A stretch of 64,000 bases of DNA. It comes from Cellulosimicrobium cellulans (GTDB lineage Bacteria; Actinomycetota; Actinomycetes; Actinomycetales; Cellulomonadaceae). The notes under the pieces were generated by a model. It saw only the letters and a list, made by a program, of their open reading frames with translations. It had not been told where the DNA came from and did not search any database. This document shows, one piece after another, positions 9,351 to 18,373 of this stretch. A program made the translations under genes and the position numbers. The stretch covers positions 767,554-831,553 of the forward strand of contig NZ_JAMXST010000002.1 of assembly GCF_024124905.1 (NCBI RefSeq), written 5' to 3'. The stretch's first letter is position 1; every line of letters begins with the position of its first letter.

Positions 9351-9641
9351 GTGATCTGGGACCTCATCACAGGGATCGTCGGATTCCTGCTCTGGCTCTA
9401 CCTGCTGCTGCTCATCGGTCGGCTCGTGTTCGACTGGGTGCAGTTCTTCGCGCGCGACTGGCGACCGCGAGGCGTGATGCTCGTGCTCGCCGAGGTGATC
9501 TACTCGGCGACGGACCCGCCGCTGCGCGCGCTGCGCCGTCTCATCCCGCCGCTCTCGTTGGGGCAGGTGCGCCTCGACCTGGCGTTCATCATCCTCTTCT
9601 TCGCGGTGACGATCGCGGCGCAGATCGTGTCGTCGCTCTGA
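9351..9641 (+). CDS. YggT family membrane protein
   Basis: Small membrane protein of unknown biochemical function, conserved between sepF and divIVA in Gram-positives (called YlmG in Bacillus, and linked to division and envelope organisation). The 96 residues form two hydrophobic segments (about 5-25 and 75-94) around a loop with the family hallmark TDPPLRALRRLIPP. GTG at 9351 is the only sensible start. No Shine-Dalgarno is seen, fitting leaderless translation. Confidence 0.88.
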   Translation: MIWDLITGIVGFLLWLYLLLLIGRLVFDWVQFFARDWRPRGVMLVLAEVIYSATDPPLRALRRLIPPLSLGQVRLDLAFIILFFAVTIAAQIVSSL

Positions 9642-9803
9642 GACGCACGTCACGCGGAGGTCCGCTGCGGGCGGACCACCGAGGTGTGCTACGTCCGGTT
9701 CGCCCCGACCGCGACCGGCCCGACGCCACACCGTCACGTCATCCACACGGGCGCGCGGCGCGCGAACGCACGACCGCTCCCGGCTCCCACGGGCAATCTC
9801 CGC

Positions 9804-9809
9804 TACTTT
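9804..9809 (+). promoter_or_regulatory. Candidate divIVA promoter -10 (TACTTT)
   Basis: TACTTT sits in the relatively AT-rich part of the 226-bp yggT-divIVA gap, 58 bp before the ATG. A GAGGTGA ribosome-binding site lies 5 nt before that ATG. No convincing -35 is seen. A separate promoter would be consistent with the high expression usual for Wag31. Confidence 0.4.
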
Positions 9810-9867
9810 GGACTCTGGTGATCGCGAGGTCGCCCGGACCGACACGCAAACGCTATGAGGTGAACCG

Positions 9868-10536
9868 ATGGCACTGCTCACTGCAGAGGACATCCTGAAC
9901 AAGAAGTTCTCGGCGACGAAGTTCCGCGAGGGGTACGACGTCGAAGAGGTCGACGACTTCTTGGACGAGGTGGTGAGGACTCTCAACTCCGTGCAGGAGG
10001 AGAACGAGGACCTCAAGTCGAAGCTCGCTGCCGCGGAGCGTCGTATCGCCGAGCTCAGCCGGGCCGACGCGTCCAGCGCCGTGGTGCAGCCCGCCGTCGT
10101 CGAGGCGCCCAAGGCGCCCGAGCCGGAGCCCGCCCCGGTCGCGCCGATCTCGCAGGCCGTGGTCGCGAAGAACGGCGCTGAGCCCGAGTCGGCGACCGGC
10201 ATGCTCCAGCTCGCCCAGAAGCTGCACGACGACTACGTGCGCTCGGGCCAGGAGGAGGGCGACCGGCTCATCGCGGAGGCGAAGGAGGAGGGCACGCGCA
10301 TCGTGCGCGAGGCCGAGGAGACCTCGCACCGCACGCTGTCGCAGCTCGAGCAGGAGCGCTCGCTCCTCGAGCGCAAGATCGACGAGCTGCGCATCTTCGA
10401 GCGCGACTACCGCACGCGCCTCAAGAGCTACCTGCAGAACCTGCTGGGCGACCTCGACAACCGGGGCAGCGCCCTCCCGCCGCGCAGCAACGTCGGCGGG
10501 GCGAGCCGGACGAGCGACCTCGCTCCCGGCATCTAG
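9868..10536 (+). CDS. divIVA: Polar growth scaffold DivIVA/Wag31
   Basis: Coiled-coil protein that marks poles and septa and directs apical growth in actinobacteria. The 222-residue product opens with the canonical DivIVA membrane-binding domain (LTAEDILNKKFSATKFREGY, then DVEEVDDFLDEVV) and a first coiled coil to about residue 65. A Pro/Ala/Glu linker leads to a second long coiled coil from about 110 to 190 (EEGTRIVREAEE, RIFERDYRTRLKSYLQ). ATG 9868 follows a GAGGTGA site. It is single-copy here and closes the division cluster. Confidence 0.95.
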   Translation: MALLTAEDILNKKFSATKFREGYDVEEVDDFLDEVVRTLNSVQEENEDLKSKLAAAERRIAELSRADASSAVVQPAVVEAPKAPEPEPAPVAPISQAVVAKNGAEPESATGMLQLAQKLHDDYVRSGQEEGDRLIAEAKEEGTRIVREAEETSHRTLSQLEQERSLLERKIDELRIFERDYRTRLKSYLQNLLGDLDNRGSALPPRSNVGGASRTSDLAPGI

Positions 10537-10555
10537 CACCTGCGTCGACCGTCCG

Positions 10556-10634
10556 GCAGCGGCCGGTACGCCTCGCACCTGCGTCTTTCCGCCTCGGCGG
10601 CCCGGCGTGGTGTGTTGTGCGTACCGGCCGCTGC
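10556..10634. repeat. 16-bp inverted repeat flanking 47 bp between divIVA and the DksA-like gene
   Basis: GCAGCGGCCGGTACGC at 10556-10571 is matched by its exact reverse complement at 10619-10634. The sequence GCACCTGCGTC also occurs twice in direct orientation, at 10536-10546 and 10575-10585. The left arm lies 19 bp after the divIVA stop, so the structure may act as a terminator, and the right arm abuts TACTCT (10637-10642), the likely -10 of the next gene. Confidence 0.65.
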
Positions 10635-10670
10635 GTCTACTCTCGCGTGACTCGAACTTGGAGGGGCGAC

Positions 10671-11132
10671 ATGACCAAGCTCACCACCGCGGCCCGCACG
10701 GCCGTGCGCGACCGATTCCCGAACCTCGCGAAGGACGTCAAGTCCTTCCCCGTGCGCGACGGGGAGGAGCCCTGGACCCTGCGGGAGGCCGAGGAGCTCG
10801 CCGCCGAGCTCCTCGCGGAGAAGGAGCGCCTGGAGGGGGAGCTCGCCTCCGCCGACGAGGAGCTCTCGAACCTCCTGCGCCACTCCGGGGACGGGGCGGG
10901 CGACGACCAGGCGGACTCCGGCTCGAGCGCGCTGGAGCGGGAGCAGGAGCTGACCCTCGTCAACAACGTGCGCGACCTCCTCGCGCAGACGTCGCACGCG
11001 CTCGACCGCATCGCGGCGGGCACGTACGCGACCTGCGAGGAGACCGGGCTGCCGATCGGAAAGGCACGTCTCCAGGCGTTCCCGCGGGCGAACCTCTCGG
11101 TCGAGGCGAAGCAGCGCGCCGAGCGGCGCTGA
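10671..11132 (+). CDS. TraR/DksA-type protein with degenerate zinc finger
   Basis: DksA/TraR relatives bind the RNA polymerase secondary channel. I choose ATG 10671, which follows a GGAGGGG site; an earlier in-frame start at 10617 lies in promoter sequence. The 153-residue product has a coiled-coil N-terminal half (residues about 35-110) and the C-terminal DksA segment TYATCEETGLPIGKARLQAF. The four zinc cysteines expected at 122, 125, 143 and 146 are Cys, Thr, Ser and Ala, so zinc binding is probably lost. The position before lspA is conserved in actinobacteria. Function is inferred only from the family. Confidence 0.8.
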   Translation: MTKLTTAARTAVRDRFPNLAKDVKSFPVRDGEEPWTLREAEELAAELLAEKERLEGELASADEELSNLLRHSGDGAGDDQADSGSSALEREQELTLVNNVRDLLAQTSHALDRIAAGTYATCEETGLPIGKARLQAFPRANLSVEAKQRAERR

Positions 11133-11202
11133 GCGTCGCTCGCACGGACGGTCGGGCGGGGGCCGCGCAGAGGTCGTGGCCGACGTGGCAGACTTGCCGC
11201 CG

Positions 11203-11919
11203 ATGTCCACCTCCGCGCTCCCCGAGCCCACCGAACCCGCCGACGCCCCCGATCCCGGCGGTGCGTCCGGCACCGAGACCGGCACTGAGACGAGCACCGA
11301 GACCAGCGTCCCGTCCGGTCCCGAGGCGGGCACCCCCGGCCGCGGACCGCGGCGCGTCCTCGTGGTCTGGACGGTCGTCCTCGCCGCACTCGTCCTGGTG
11401 CTCGACCAGCTCACCAAGTGGTGGGCGGAGTCCAGCCTCACGGTCGGCGACGACACGATCCCGCTCCTCGGGTCCCTGCTGGGGCTCCGGCTCATCTACA
11501 ACCCCGGTGCGGCGCTCTCCATCGCGACGGGGATGACCTGGGTCCTGACGATCGTCGTCGTGGCCGTGGTGGTCGTCATCGTGCGCATGGTGAGCCGGAT
11601 CGGCTCCCGCGCGTGGGCCGTCGCTCTCGGGCTGCTGCTCGGCGGAGCGCTGGGGAACCTCGTGGACCGGTTCTTCCGCGAGCCGGGCTTCGCCCGCGGG
11701 CACGTCGTCGACTTCATCGCCTACGCGAACTGGTTCGTGGGCAACGTCGCGGACATCGCGATCGTGACCGCCGCGGTGATGATCGCCGTGCTCTCGGTCC
11801 TCGGCATCGGGCTGGACGGGACGCGTCACGGTGGCGACGAGGCGCCCGAGCCGGACGCCGGGGCGGCGGCCGAGACCGGCCCGACGACGGTGCACGCCGA
11901 GGGCGAGGAGGAGCGGTGA
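11203..11919 (+). CDS. lspA: Lipoprotein signal peptidase LspA (signal peptidase II)
   Basis: Membrane aspartyl protease that cleaves diacylglyceryl-prolipoproteins. There are four hydrophobic helices between about residues 40 and 200. The catalytic aspartates sit in LGNLVDRFF and [15 protein letters not shown]. The family core is embedded between a 40-residue Pro/Glu/Thr tail and an acidic C-terminal tail. The start is uncertain: ATG 11203 is preferred because CAGACT lies 8 nt upstream, which would give a leaderless mRNA; GTG 11176 would add nine residues, and neither has a good ribosome-binding site. The rluD start overlaps the stop. Confidence 0.93.
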   Translation: MSTSALPEPTEPADAPDPGGASGTETGTETSTETSVPSGPEAGTPGRGPRRVLVVWTVVLAALVLVLDQLTKWWAESSLTVGDDTIPLLGSLLGLRLIYNPGAALSIATGMTWVLTIVVVAVVVVIVRMVSRIGSRAWAVALGLLLGGALGNLVDRFFREPGFARGHVVDFIAYANWFVGNVADIAIVTAAVMIAVLSVLGIGLDGTRHGGDEAPEPDAGAAAETGPTTVHAEGEEER

Positions 11920-12848
11920 GCCTGCGCTCCCTCCCGGTCCCGGACGGGCTCGCGGGCGAGCGGGTCGACGCCGGGCTGGCACGTCTCCTCGGTCTCTCCC
12001 GCACGCGGGCGGCGGAGCTCGCCGCGGACGGTGCGGTCCGCCTCGACGGCCGCGAGGTCGGCAAGTCCGACCGGCTCGTCCCGGGAGCGTGGCTCGAGGT
12101 CGACGTGCCCGACGCCGCCCCGGCGGCGGTCGAGGTCGTCGCCGAGCCCGTGCCGGGGATGGGCATCGTCTACGACGACGACGACGTCGTGGTCGTCGAC
12201 AAGCCCGTGGGCGTGGCCGCGCACCCGTCGCCCGGCTGGACCGGCCCGACCGTCGTCGGCGCGCTCGCCGCCGCGGGCTACCGGATCTCCACGTCGGGCG
12301 CGGCCGAGCGTCAGGGCATCGTGCACCGGCTCGACGTCGGGACCTCGGGCCTCATGGTCGTCGCGAAGAGCGAGGTCGCGTACACGGCGCTCAAGCGTGC
12401 CTTCAAGGAGCGCACGGTCGAGAAGGTCTACCACGCGCTCGTCCAGGGGCACCCCGAGCCGACCACCGGGACGATCGACGCGCCCATCGGACGCCACCCC
12501 AGCGCCGACTGGAAGTTCGCCGTCACCGCCGAGGGCAAGCCGTCGGTCACGCACTACGAGGTCCTGGAGATGCTGCCCGCGGCGTCGCTCGTCGAGGTGC
12601 ACCTCGAGACCGGGCGCACGCACCAGATCCGCGTGCACTTCTCCGCGCTGCGCCACCCGTGCGTCGGCGACCTCACCTACGGTGCCGACCCGGTGCTCGC
12701 CTCGCGCGTCGCCCTGGCACGACAGTGGCTCCACGCCGTGCGCCTCGGGTTCGAGCACCCGACGACCGGGCAGTGGCTCGAGCTGACGAGCGCGTACCCG
12801 GACGACCTCGCGCACGCGCTCGAGGTGCTGCGCGGGGCGTACGCGTGA
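11916..12848 (+). CDS. rluD: 23S rRNA pseudouridine synthase, RluD family
   Basis: Isomerises uridines in 23S rRNA. GTG 11916 overlaps the lspA stop (GTGA). The 310-residue protein has an N-terminal S4 RNA-binding domain ([19 protein letters not shown]) and the RluA/RluD catalytic signature [19 protein letters not shown], with the catalytic Asp in [23 protein letters not shown] follows. The lspA-rluD pairing is conserved in many bacteria. RluD rather than RluC is inferred from context and overall length. Confidence 0.93.
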   Translation: MSLRSLPVPDGLAGERVDAGLARLLGLSRTRAAELAADGAVRLDGREVGKSDRLVPGAWLEVDVPDAAPAAVEVVAEPVPGMGIVYDDDDVVVVDKPVGVAAHPSPGWTGPTVVGALAAAGYRISTSGAAERQGIVHRLDVGTSGLMVVAKSEVAYTALKRAFKERTVEKVYHALVQGHPEPTTGTIDAPIGRHPSADWKFAVTAEGKPSVTHYEVLEMLPAASLVEVHLETGRTHQIRVHFSALRHPCVGDLTYGADPVLASRVALARQWLHAVRLGFEHPTTGQWLELTSAYPDDLAHALEVLRGAYA

Positions 12849-13378
12849 GCTCGAGGGCAGCCGCGGGTGCCGAGACGGCCGGGGACGGTCGGCTGGTCGT
12901 CGAGCGCGTGGTCGACGACGCCGGGCTGGCCGCGGCGCACGCGCTGCGGCTCGCGGTCTTCGTCGACGAGCAGGGCGTCCCCGTCGAGGAGGAGATCGAC
13001 GACCTCGACACCGCGCCGACGACGACGCACGTCCTCGTGCGCGACCGCGAGCAGGAGGACCTGGTCGTCGGGACGGGGCGGCTGCTGACCGACCCGGCGC
13101 ACCCGGCCGAGGTCCACGTCGGGCGGGTCGCGGTGTCCGCGGCCGCGCGCGGCACCGGCGCGGGCACCGCGGTGATGCGCGCGCTGGAGGGGATCGCGCT
13201 CGCCGAGCACGCGACGCCGGGGACCGACGGGCGGCGCCTCGTGCGCGTCCTGCTCTCCGCCCAGGTCCAGGCGATCGGCTTCTACGAACGGCTCGGCTAC
13301 ACCGTCTCGGGACCCGTCTACCTCGACGCGGGGATCGACCACCGCGACGCCGCGAAGACCCTCTCGACCGACGCCTGA
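12845..13378 (+). CDS. GNAT family N-acetyltransferase
   Basis: The 177-residue GNAT-fold protein starts at GTG 12845, overlapping the rluD stop by 4 bp. The N-terminal region [19 protein letters not shown] is typical of the ElaA-like subfamily. The acetyl-CoA loop ([20 protein letters not shown]) and the C-terminal [18 protein letters not shown] complete the fold. Substrate unknown. Translational coupling to rluD suggests expression with the lspA operon but does not identify a substrate. Confidence 0.85.
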   Translation: MSSRAAAGAETAGDGRLVVERVVDDAGLAAAHALRLAVFVDEQGVPVEEEIDDLDTAPTTTHVLVRDREQEDLVVGTGRLLTDPAHPAEVHVGRVAVSAAARGTGAGTAVMRALEGIALAEHATPGTDGRRLVRVLLSAQVQAIGFYERLGYTVSGPVYLDAGIDHRDAAKTLSTDA

Positions 13379-13488
13379 CGCGTCGGCGACCGGCGTGCCC
13401 GACCCCTCGTCCGGGGCCCCGGCGAGGAGTGTGCGACGCAGCACACCGGAGACCGCCGACGGTGCCCGGGCGCGTGGGTGGGGCGACT

Positions 13489-13494
13489 TAGGAT
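13489..13494 (+). promoter_or_regulatory. Leaderless promoter -10 for dnaE (TAGGAT)
   Basis: TAGGAT is followed by a 6-nt spacer (cggtgc) and then the ATG. No ribosome-binding site precedes the ATG, so the mRNA very probably starts at the initiation codon. Confidence 0.7.
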
Positions 13495-13500
13495 CGGTGC

Positions 13501-16500
13501 ATGCCGACCGCCGCTGAGGACTTCGTCCACCTCCACGTCCACACCGAGTACTCGATGCTGGACGGCGCGGCGCGGATCGGGGACCTGTTCGACGAGGTCG
13601 AGCGGCTCGGGCAGAAGGCCATCGCGACCACGGACCACGGCTACGTGTTCGGGGCGTTCGAGTTCTGGTCGCGCGCGCAGGCGAAGGGCATCAAGCCGAT
13701 CATCGGCGTCGAGGCGTACATCACGCCGGGGACGAGCCGGTTCGACCAGACGCGCGTGCGGTTCGGCCAGCAGGGGCAGGAGGCCGACGACGTCTCGGCG
13801 CGCGGCGCGTACACGCACATGACGCTCCTCGCCAAGGACAACGAGGGACTGCACAACCTGTTCCGGGCGTCCTCGCTGGCGTCGCTGGAGGGGCAGATGG
13901 GCAAGTGGCCCCGCATGGACCGGGACCTGCTCCAGACCTACGGCAAGGGCCTCGTCGCGACGAGCGGCTGCCCGTCGGGGGAGATCCAGACGCGCCTGCG
14001 CCTCGGCCAGTGGGACGAGGCCGTGCGGACCGCGGGCGAGCTCCAGGACGTGTTCGGCCGCGAGAACTTCTACGTCGAGCTCATGGACCACGGTCTCGAC
14101 ATCGAGACCCGGGTCACGCAGGACTTGCTGCGGCTCGCGGAGACGATCGGCGCGCCGCTCGTCGCGACGAACGACCTCCATTACGTCCGCGAGGAGGACG
14201 CGTCGAGCCAGGAGGCCCTGCTCGCGATCAACTCGGGGTCGACGCTCGACGACCCGGACCGGTTCAAGTTCGACGGCACCGGCTACTACGTGAAGTCGGC
14301 GGCGGAGATGCGCCGGGTGTTCGCCGAGCTGCCCGAGGCGTGCGACAACACCCTGCTCATCGCCGAGCAGTGCGAGGTGTCGTTCGACACCTCGGCGAAC
14401 TACATGCCGCGGTTCCCCGTCCCCGACGGCGAGGACGAGACGAGCTGGTTCGTCAAGGAGATCGAGCGCGGGCTGCACCGGCGGTACCCGAACGGGATCC
14501 CGGACGCGTCGCGCAAGCAGGCGCAGTACGAGACCGAGGTCATCATCCAGATGGGCTTCCCGGGGTACTTCCTCGTGGTCGCCGACTTCATCAACTGGGC
14601 CAAGGAGCAGGGGATCCGGGTCGGGCCGGGCCGTGGCTCGGCGGCCGGGTCGATGGCCTCCTACCTCATGGGGATCACCGAGCTCGACCCGCTCGAGCAC
14701 GGCCTGATCTTCGAGCGGTTCCTCAACCCCGAGCGCGTGTCGATGCCCGACGTCGACGTCGACTTCGACGAGCGTCGGCGCGGGGAGGTCATCCGGTACG
14801 TCACGGAGAAGTACGGGGACGACCGCGTCGCCCAGATCGTCACGTACGGCACGATCAAGGCCAAGCAGGCGCTCAAGGACTCGGCGCGCCTCCTGGGCTT
14901 CCCCTTCGCGATGGGCGAGAAGCTCACGAAGGCGATGCCGCCCGCGGTCATGGGCAAGGACATCCCGCTGTCCGGGATCTTCGACCCGAAGCACGAGCGG
15001 TACCCCGAGGCGGCGGAGTTCCGTCAGCTCCACGACACGGACCCCGAGGCGCAGCGCGTCGTCGAGCTCGCGCGCGGCATCGAGGGCCTGAAGCGGCAGT
15101 GGGGCGTGCACGCCGCGGGCGTCATCATGTCGAGCGACCCGCTCATCGACATCATCCCGATCATGCGCCGCCCGCAGGACGGCGCGGTCATCACGCAGTT
15201 CGACTACCCGACGTCCGAGGGCCTCGGGCTCATCAAGATGGACTTCCTGGGGCTGCGCAACCTCACGATCCTCGACGACGCGCTCGAGAACATCGAGATG
15301 AACGGCAAGGACCCGATCGAGATCGAGTCGCTCGCGCTCGACGACAAGGCGTCCTACGACCTGCTGGCGCGCGGTGACACCCTCGGCGTGTTCCAGCTCG
15401 ACGGCGGGCCGATGCGCGCGCTGCTGCGGCAGATGAAGCCGGACAAGTTCGACGACCTCTCGGCCGTCATCGCGCTGTACCGCCCGGGCCCCATGGGCAT
15501 GAACTCGCACACGAACTACGCGCTGCGCAAGAACGGCCTGCAGAAGATCGAGCCGATCCACCCGGAGCTCGAGAAGCCGCTCGCGGAGATCCTGGACGAG
15601 ACCTACGGGCTCATCGTCTACCAGGAGCAGGTGCAGCGCGCCGCGCAGATCCTCGCCGGGTACTCGCTCGGCCAGGCCGACCTGCTCCGGCGCGCGATGG
15701 GCAAGAAGAAGAAGGAGATCCTCGACAAGGAGTTCGTGCCCTTCCAAGCGGGCTGCCGCGAGCGCGGGTACTCCGACGGCGCGATCCAGGCGGTCTGGGA
15801 CACGCTGGTCCCGTTCGCGGGTTACGCGTTCAACAAGGCGCACTCCGCGGGCTACGGCCTCGTCGCCTACTGGACGGCCTTCCTCAAGGCGAACTACCCG
15901 ACCGAGTACATGGCGGCGCTCCTGCAGAGCGTGCGGGACGACAAGGACAAGCTCGCCCTGTACCTCAACGAGTGCCGGCGCATGCACATCACGGTGCTGC
16001 CGCCCGACGTGAACGACTCCGCGGCCAAGTTCACGGCCGTCGGCAACGACATCCGCTTCGGCCTCACGGGCGTGCGCAACGTCGGCGCGAACGTCGTCGA
16101 CGCGATCATCCGCACGCGCGAGGAGAAGGGCGCGTTCACGTCGTTCACCGACTTCCTCGACAAGGTGCCGGCCGTCGTCTGCAACAAGCGCACCATCGAG
16201 TCGCTCATCAAGGCGGGCGCGTTCGACTCGCTCGGTCACCCCCGGCGCGCGCTGCTCGTCGTGCACGAGCAGGCGGTCGACTCGGTCATCAGCGTCAAGC
16301 GCAAGGAGGCCGAGGGGCAGTTCGACCTGTTCGCCGACTTCGGCGGCGACGCCGAGGACGGCATGTCGTTCTCCGTCGACGTGCCCGACCTGCCGGACTG
16401 GGACAAGAAGCAGCGGCTCGCGTTCGAGCGCGAGATGCTCGGTCTCTACGTGTCCGACCACCCGCTCTCCGGCCTGGAGCACGTGCTCACACGGGCCGCG

Positions 16501-17037
16501 GACACCGGCATCGCGAACCTGCTCGCCGACGAGGGGCGGCCGGACGGGTCGACGGTGGTGATCGCGGGCCTGGTCACGTCGCTCCAGCGCAAGATGAGCA
16601 AGAACGGCAACCCGTGGGCGGCGGTGACCATCGAGGACCTCGAGGGTGCCGTGGAGGTCATGTTCTTCGGCGAGACCTATCTCGCCTACTCGACGATCCT
16701 CGCCGAGGACCAGGTCGTCGTGCTGCGCGGGCGGGTGCGCCGTCGCGACGACACGATGCAGCTCCAGGCGATGGAGGTGTCGCTGCCCGACATCACCGTG
16801 GGGGCGGAGTCGCCGCTCGCCGTGAAGGTGTCCCACACGCGCTGCGTGGAGCCGATCATCGTGCGGCTGCGCGAGGTGCTCGCGACGCACCCCGGCTCGG
16901 CCGAGGTCCACGTCCAGGTCCTGGAACCCGGCAAGACGACGGTCGTGCGCGCGGGGGACGGGCTGCGCGTCGAGAAGTCACCGGCGCTGTTCGGCGACCT
17001 CAAGGCCCTGCTCGGGCCGTCGTGCCTGGTCGGCTGA
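13501..17037 (+). CDS. dnaE: DNA polymerase III alpha subunit DnaE
   Basis: Main replicative DNA polymerase catalytic subunit. The 1178-residue protein has an N-terminal PHP domain (FVHLHVHTEYSMLDGAARI) whose metal-binding histidines are intact, consistent with the PHP proofreading exonuclease of actinobacterial DnaE1. The polymerase catalytic aspartates fall at about D417 and D419 (PDVDVDFDERRRGE) and D581 (IKMDFLGLRNL). GPGRGSAAGS, the helix-hairpin-helix region and the OB-fold tail (VVIAGLVTSLQRKMSKNGN) follow. The ATG at 13501 sits exactly where a leaderless start is predicted. Its length fits DnaE1 rather than the mutasome DnaE2, which lacks an intact PHP site. Confidence 0.97.
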   Translation: MPTAAEDFVHLHVHTEYSMLDGAARIGDLFDEVERLGQKAIATTDHGYVFGAFEFWSRAQAKGIKPIIGVEAYITPGTSRFDQTRVRFGQQGQEADDVSARGAYTHMTLLAKDNEGLHNLFRASSLASLEGQMGKWPRMDRDLLQTYGKGLVATSGCPSGEIQTRLRLGQWDEAVRTAGELQDVFGRENFYVELMDHGLDIETRVTQDLLRLAETIGAPLVATNDLHYVREEDASSQEALLAINSGSTLDDPDRFKFDGTGYYVKSAAEMRRVFAELPEACDNTLLIAEQCEVSFDTSANYMPRFPVPDGEDETSWFVKEIERGLHRRYPNGIPDASRKQAQYETEVIIQMGFPGYFLVVADFINWAKEQGIRVGPGRGSAAGSMASYLMGITELDPLEHGLIFERFLNPERVSMPDVDVDFDERRRGEVIRYVTEKYGDDRVAQIVTYGTIKAKQALKDSARLLGFPFAMGEKLTKAMPPAVMGKDIPLSGIFDPKHERYPEAAEFRQLHDTDPEAQRVVELARGIEGLKRQWGVHAAGVIMSSDPLIDIIPIMRRPQDGAVITQFDYPTSEGLGLIKMDFLGLRNLTILDDALENIEMNGKDPIEIESLALDDKASYDLLARGDTLGVFQLDGGPMRALLRQMKPDKFDDLSAVIALYRPGPMGMNSHTNYALRKNGLQKIEPIHPELEKPLAEILDETYGLIVYQEQVQRAAQILAGYSLGQADLLRRAMGKKKKEILDKEFVPFQAGCRERGYSDGAIQAVWDTLVPFAGYAFNKAHSAGYGLVAYWTAFLKANYPTEYMAALLQSVRDDKDKLALYLNECRRMHITVLPPDVNDSAAKFTAVGNDIRFGLTGVRNVGANVVDAIIRTREEKGAFTSFTDFLDKVPAVVCNKRTIESLIKAGAFDSLGHPRRALLVVHEQAVDSVISVKRKEAEGQFDLFADFGGDAEDGMSFSVDVPDLPDWDKKQRLAFEREMLGLYVSDHPLSGLEHVLTRAADTGIANLLADEGRPDGSTVVIAGLVTSLQRKMSKNGNPWAAVTIEDLEGAVEVMFFGETYLAYSTILAEDQVVVLRGRVRRRDDTMQLQAMEVSLPDITVGAESPLAVKVSHTRCVEPIIVRLREVLATHPGSAEVHVQVLEPGKTTVVRAGDGLRVEKSPALFGDLKALLGPSCLVG

Positions 17038-17042
17038 CGCGG

Positions 17043-17555
17043 ATGACCGAGGCGGTCGACGGTCCCGGACGCGCGTCGTGGGACGACGGCTCGGCGTCGC
17101 ACCGGTTCCGGGTCGTGCCGGCGGCCTACGTGCTGCTGCGGCGCGGCGACGCGGTGCTGCTCCAGCTCCGGCAGGGCACCGGCTACCGGGACGGGTTCTG
17201 GGCCGCGGCCGCGGCCGGGCACGTCGAGGCGGGCGAGTCGGTCGTCGCGGCGGCGGTGCGCGAGGCGCGCGAGGAGCTGGGGGTCGAGATCGACCCCGCC
17301 GACCTGCGTCCGCTCACCGCCCTGCACCGCGGCGAGCCGGGCGGGCCGGCGCTCGAGCAGCGCGCCGACTTCTTCTTCGCGACCGCGGCCTGGTCCGGCG
17401 AGCCGACGCTCCAGGAGCAGGACAAGGCGGCCGACCTGCGGTGGTTCGCGCTGGACGCCCTGCCCGACCCGGTCGTCCCGCACGAGCTGCACGTCCTGCG
17501 CGCCCTGCGGGCGGGCACGGTGCCGGTGGTCATGACCTTCGGGTTCGACGCCTGA
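17043..17555 (+). CDS. Nudix hydrolase
   Basis: The 170-residue protein has the Nudix box GHVEAGESVVAAAVREAREE followed by LGVEI, matching GX5EX7REUXEEXGU at about residues 59-81. Such enzymes hydrolyse nucleoside diphosphate derivatives; the substrate is not evident. ATG 17043 lies 5 bp after the dnaE stop. The adjacency suggests cotranscription with dnaE and possibly nucleotide-pool sanitation, but that is inference. Upstream in-frame sequence is a shadow of dnaE. Confidence 0.88.
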   Translation: MTEAVDGPGRASWDDGSASHRFRVVPAAYVLLRRGDAVLLQLRQGTGYRDGFWAAAAAGHVEAGESVVAAAVREAREELGVEIDPADLRPLTALHRGEPGGPALEQRADFFFATAAWSGEPTLQEQDKAADLRWFALDALPDPVVPHELHVLRALRAGTVPVVMTFGFDA

Positions 17556-17592
17556 CGCGCGCGGGCGCGGGGAGCGTCGGCGCCGGAACCCG

Positions 17593-17598
17593 TAGGCT
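17593..17598 (+). promoter_or_regulatory. Leaderless promoter -10 for the PPOX gene (TAGGCT)
   Basis: TAGGCT ends 7 nt before the GTG at 17606 and no Shine-Dalgarno is present, matching the leaderless pattern seen at other genes in this window. Confidence 0.65.
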
Positions 17599-17605
17599 CG
17601 ACGCC

Positions 17606-18010
17606 GTGATGCGCCTCAACCCCGAACAGCTCGTCTTCGTCACCGAACGCCACCTGGCGACCCTCACCACGCTGCGCGCCGACGGCACGCCGCACGTCGT
17701 CCCCGTCGCCTTCACGTGGGACCCCGACGCGGGCGTGCTGCGCATCACGACGAACCGCGCGTCGGTCAAGGCCCGCAACGCGCGCCTGCCGGGCGCCGAC
17801 GGGGGCGCCCCGCGTGCCGCGGTGTGCCAGGTCGAGGGCGGCCGGTGGATCACGCTCGAGGGCACGATCGAGGTCGTCGAGGACGAGGACGAGGTGGCGG
17901 ACGCCGTCGCGCGCTACGCCCGTCGGTACCGCCCGCTCGACCACAACCCCGAGCGCGTCGTCCTCCGCCTCACGCCCGACAAGGTGATGGCCTCGACCTA
18001 CATGGCCTGA
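17606..18010 (+). CDS. PPOX-class FMN/F420-dependent split-barrel protein
   Basis: The 134-residue split-barrel protein belongs to the pyridoxamine-phosphate-oxidase-like superfamily, whose actinobacterial members often use F420 or bind FMN or haem. Visible features are LATLTTLRADGTPHVVPVAF, the ITTNRASVKARNARLP strand-turn and the terminal VVLRLTPDKVMAS typical of the TIGR03618/Rv1155-like group. Cofactor and substrate are not certain. GTG 17606 is preferred over ATG 17609 because its spacing from TAGGCT matches other leaderless genes. The stop lies 7 bp from the convergent S4 gene. Confidence 0.85.
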   Translation: MMRLNPEQLVFVTERHLATLTTLRADGTPHVVPVAFTWDPDAGVLRITTNRASVKARNARLPGADGGAPRAAVCQVEGGRWITLEGTIEVVEDEDEVADAVARYARRYRPLDHNPERVVLRLTPDKVMASTYMA

Positions 18011-18017
18011 CGGTCGC

Positions 18018-18254
18018 TCAGGCGACGATCGCGCTCTCGGTCCCCTGGGGGTGGTCGACCGAGACGACGTCGCCACGGTGGAGCTGGCGGCCGCGGCGCG
18101 TGTCGACCTCCCCGTTGACGCGGACCTCGCCCTCCGTGACGAGCTCGCGCGCCTCGGCGCCGGACTCGGCGAGGCCGGCGAGCTTGAGGAACTGGCCGAG
18201 GCGGATCACGTCGTCGGAGATCTCGACCGGGCGGGCGTCGTCGGGGGAGCTCAT
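18018..18254 (-). CDS. Small S4-domain RNA-binding protein
   Basis: A 78-residue protein that is essentially a single S4 domain: [20 protein letters not shown] then [20 protein letters not shown] and GDVVSVD. This fits the YbcJ/YaaA-like group of free-standing S4 proteins thought to bind structured RNA or ribosomes. I choose ATG 18254 (MSSPDD) over one 33 bp further upstream because GACAAT lies 6 nt before it, again a leaderless arrangement. It is divergent from hisD. Exact role unknown. Confidence 0.82.
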   Translation of the reverse strand: MSSPDDARPVEISDDVIRLGQFLKLAGLAESGAEARELVTEGEVRVNGEVDTRRGRQLHRGDVVSVDHPQGTESAIVA

Positions 18255-18260
18255 GGATCC

Positions 18261-18266
18261 ATTGTC
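18261..18266 (-). promoter_or_regulatory. Candidate leaderless promoter -10 for the S4 gene (GACAAT)
   Basis: On the minus strand GACAAT is followed by ggatcc and then the ATG at 18254. It faces away from the hisD promoter about 100 bp distant. Confidence 0.5.
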
Positions 18267-18360
18267 CCCGCCCGCGGGCGCCGCCACGACCCCGTGGCGA
18301 CGAGGCCGGCACCGGACGACCGGTGGACGAAACGCCTCGTCGCGGCGGCGCGCGGGCTCC

Positions 18361-18366
18361 TAGACT
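18361..18366 (+). promoter_or_regulatory. Leaderless promoter -10 for hisD (TAGACT)
   Basis: TAGACT plus a 7-nt spacer (cgacccc) leads directly to the ATG at 18374. The same hexamer precedes hisC, so the two histidine transcription units share the architecture. Confidence 0.7.
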
Positions 18367-18373
18367 CGACCCC

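Noticed and set aside
13318..16911. A 1197-codon open frame on the minus strand opposite dnaE
   Set aside because: It is an antisense shadow caused by high GC in the third codon position; its product is a low-complexity Arg/Asp/Val/His string and dnaE is fully supported on the plus strand.
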